Origin: Sphingomonadaceae bacterium
Lineage (GTDB): Bacteria > Pseudomonadota > Alphaproteobacteria > Sphingomonadales > Sphingomonadaceae
Assembly (NCBI GenBank): GCA_004282995.1
Contig: SHLU01000111.1
Coordinates: 1-7,812 of the forward strand
DNA: 7,812 nucleotides
Reading direction: 5' to 3'
The notes under the pieces are model-generated. The model had not been told where the DNA came from. It made no database searches and saw nothing but the letters and a program-made list of their open reading frames with translations. This document shows positions 7,172 to 7,812 of the stretch, one piece after another. How positions within the stretch are numbered: the stretch's first letter is position 1; each line of letters begins with the position of its first letter. The position numbers and the translations under genes were made by a program.

Positions 7172-7199
7172 GTTATACCTACCCATACGAGATCGGCAG
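7172..7199 (-). promoter_or_regulatory. Possible promoter of the small membrane protein gene
   Basis: On the minus strand CTGCCG (7199-7194), 16 bases, then TATAAC (7177-7172). The -10 box matches TATAAT in five of six positions, while the -35 box is poor. It would give a leader of about 15-20 bases that still includes the GAAGG ribosome binding site. Confidence 0.28.
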
Positions 7200-7207
7200 C
7201 GCCGAAG

Positions 7208-7687
7208 TTACAGCAGCTTCTCGATATGTTTGGCGATACTAGCGGGCGAATCCTGCGGGGCAAAGCGCTTTACCACCTTGCCATCCCTGTCAATCAGGAA
7301 CTTGGTGAAGTTCCACTTGATCGCAGTCGAACCCAACAGGCCCTTGGCTTCACCCTTCATCCAGTCGAATACCGGCGAGGCATCGGGACCATTAACGTCG
7401 ACCTTCTCCATCAGAGGGAAAGTCACGCCGTGGCTGATACGACAGAACTCGGCGATTTCATCATCACTGCCGGGTTCCTGGCCACCGAACTGGTTGCAGG
7501 GGAAGCCAAGCACTTCGAACCCGCGATCCTTGTACTTCTGGTAGAGCTCCTCGAGACCGTCATACTGCGGGGTGAAGCCGCATTTGCTGGCAGTATTGAC
7601 CACCAGCAGGACCTGCCCCTTCTTGTCGGCGAGATCCAGCGTTTCACCGCTGTTGGTCGAAGTGCTAAAATCGGCGATCGTGGTCAT
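7208..7687 (-). CDS. Glutathione peroxidase family protein (cysteine type)
   Basis: A cytoplasmic thiol peroxidase of 159 residues, the usual length for bacterial non-selenium enzymes (Gpx/BtuE type). It reduces hydrogen peroxide and organic hydroperoxides. The peroxidatic cysteine is Cys36 in NTASKCGFTPQ. The catalytic tetrad is completed by Gln70 in CNQFGGQEPG and by Trp125 and Asn126 in KWNFTKF. Cys64 is the conserved cysteine of FPCNQFG. Cys82, in AEFCRISHGVTFP, sits where yeast Gpx3 has its resolving cysteine, which suggests an atypical two-cysteine cycle regenerated by thioredoxin rather than glutathione (inference). There is no signal peptide. ATG 7687 is preceded at 6 bases by GAAGG. 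It is the first visible gene of the minus-strand series. No OxyR-type site was recognised. Confidence 0.95.
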   Translation of the reverse strand: MTTIADFSTSTNSGETLDLADKKGQVLLVVNTASKCGFTPQYDGLEELYQKYKDRGFEVLGFPCNQFGGQEPGSDDEIAEFCRISHGVTFPLMEKVDVNGPDASPVFDWMKGEAKGLLGSTAIKWNFTKFLIDRDGKVVKRFAPQDSPASIAKHIEKLL

Positions 7688-7812
7688 AAGCTACCTTCGC
7701 GTTGAATTGGCATGGGATATGGGAAGGTTCTGACAGCGATCAATCATCACCCTTATCCGGTCCCCAGCACCTCTTACATTAGCGAGGCGGTTTTCTTCTG
7801 ACTTGGTGTAAG
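7688..7812. other. Non-coding right end, upstream of gpx
   Basis: No convincing reading frame, RNA gene or mobile element is seen in these 125 bases. They probably hold the gpx control region. CTTACA (7773-7778) and TGTAAG (7807-7812) form a 6-base inverted repeat 28 bases apart that touches the window edge, so its full extent is unknown. Confidence 0.4.
7715..7743 (-). promoter_or_regulatory. Possible sigma-70-like promoter of gpx
   Basis: The minus strand reads TTGATC (7743-7738), 17 bases, ATATCC (7720-7715), 27 bases before the gpx start codon. The -35 box and spacing are good and the -10 box is weak. No better candidate is visible before the window ends. Confidence 0.28.

Noticed and set aside
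7193..7205. TCGGC-AGC-GCCGA hairpin just after gpx as a terminator
   Set aside because: A 5-bp stem with a 3-base loop and no following T-run; too weak to call.
1..7812. A mobile element, CRISPR array, toxin-antitoxin or defence island
   Set aside because: No transposase, integrase, repeat array, nuclease or toxin-like gene is present; all genes appear to be ordinary chromosomal ones with uniform composition.

Overview
The window looks like ordinary chromosome from a GC-rich alphaproteobacterium, most likely Sphingomonadales/Erythrobacteraceae. This rests on recalled resemblance of the DnaE N-terminus, the small membrane protein and the ligase/DUF1330 pair to proteins of that group, plus GC-rich codon use throughout. 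No search was run. I see no insertion sequence, phage gene, CRISPR array, tRNA or rRNA.

Layout: the left end holds two plus-strand genes. The first is the last 85 codons of a PA0069-type radical SAM protein (2-259). The second is an eight-helix membrane protein with ZIP-transporter-like features (351-1085). They converge on five genes that all read leftward on the minus strand. From right to left these are a cysteine-type glutathione peroxidase (7687-7208), a small three-helix membrane protein of unknown function (7154-6813), the DNA polymerase III alpha subunit dnaE (6718-3239), a medium/long-chain fatty-acyl-CoA ligase (3152-1554) and a DUF1330 protein (1551-1117). A stem-loop overlaps the DUF1330 stop codon in the 31-bp convergent gap. 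The right end (7688-7812) is non-coding as far as can be seen and probably carries the gpx promoter.

Functional links: the ligase and DUF1330 genes are separated by 2 bp, with a strong ribosome binding site for DUF1330 inside the end of the ligase, so they are almost certainly one translationally coupled unit. The other minus-strand genes are 53-94 bp apart and may have their own promoters, of which only weak candidates are visible. The genes do not form an evident single pathway: replication, fatty acid activation, peroxide defence and membrane functions sit side by side. I found no convincing new multi-gene system. The items most worth a second look are the ZIP-like protein with altered metal motifs, the ligase/DUF1330 coupling, and the lack of a ribosome binding site at dnaE.
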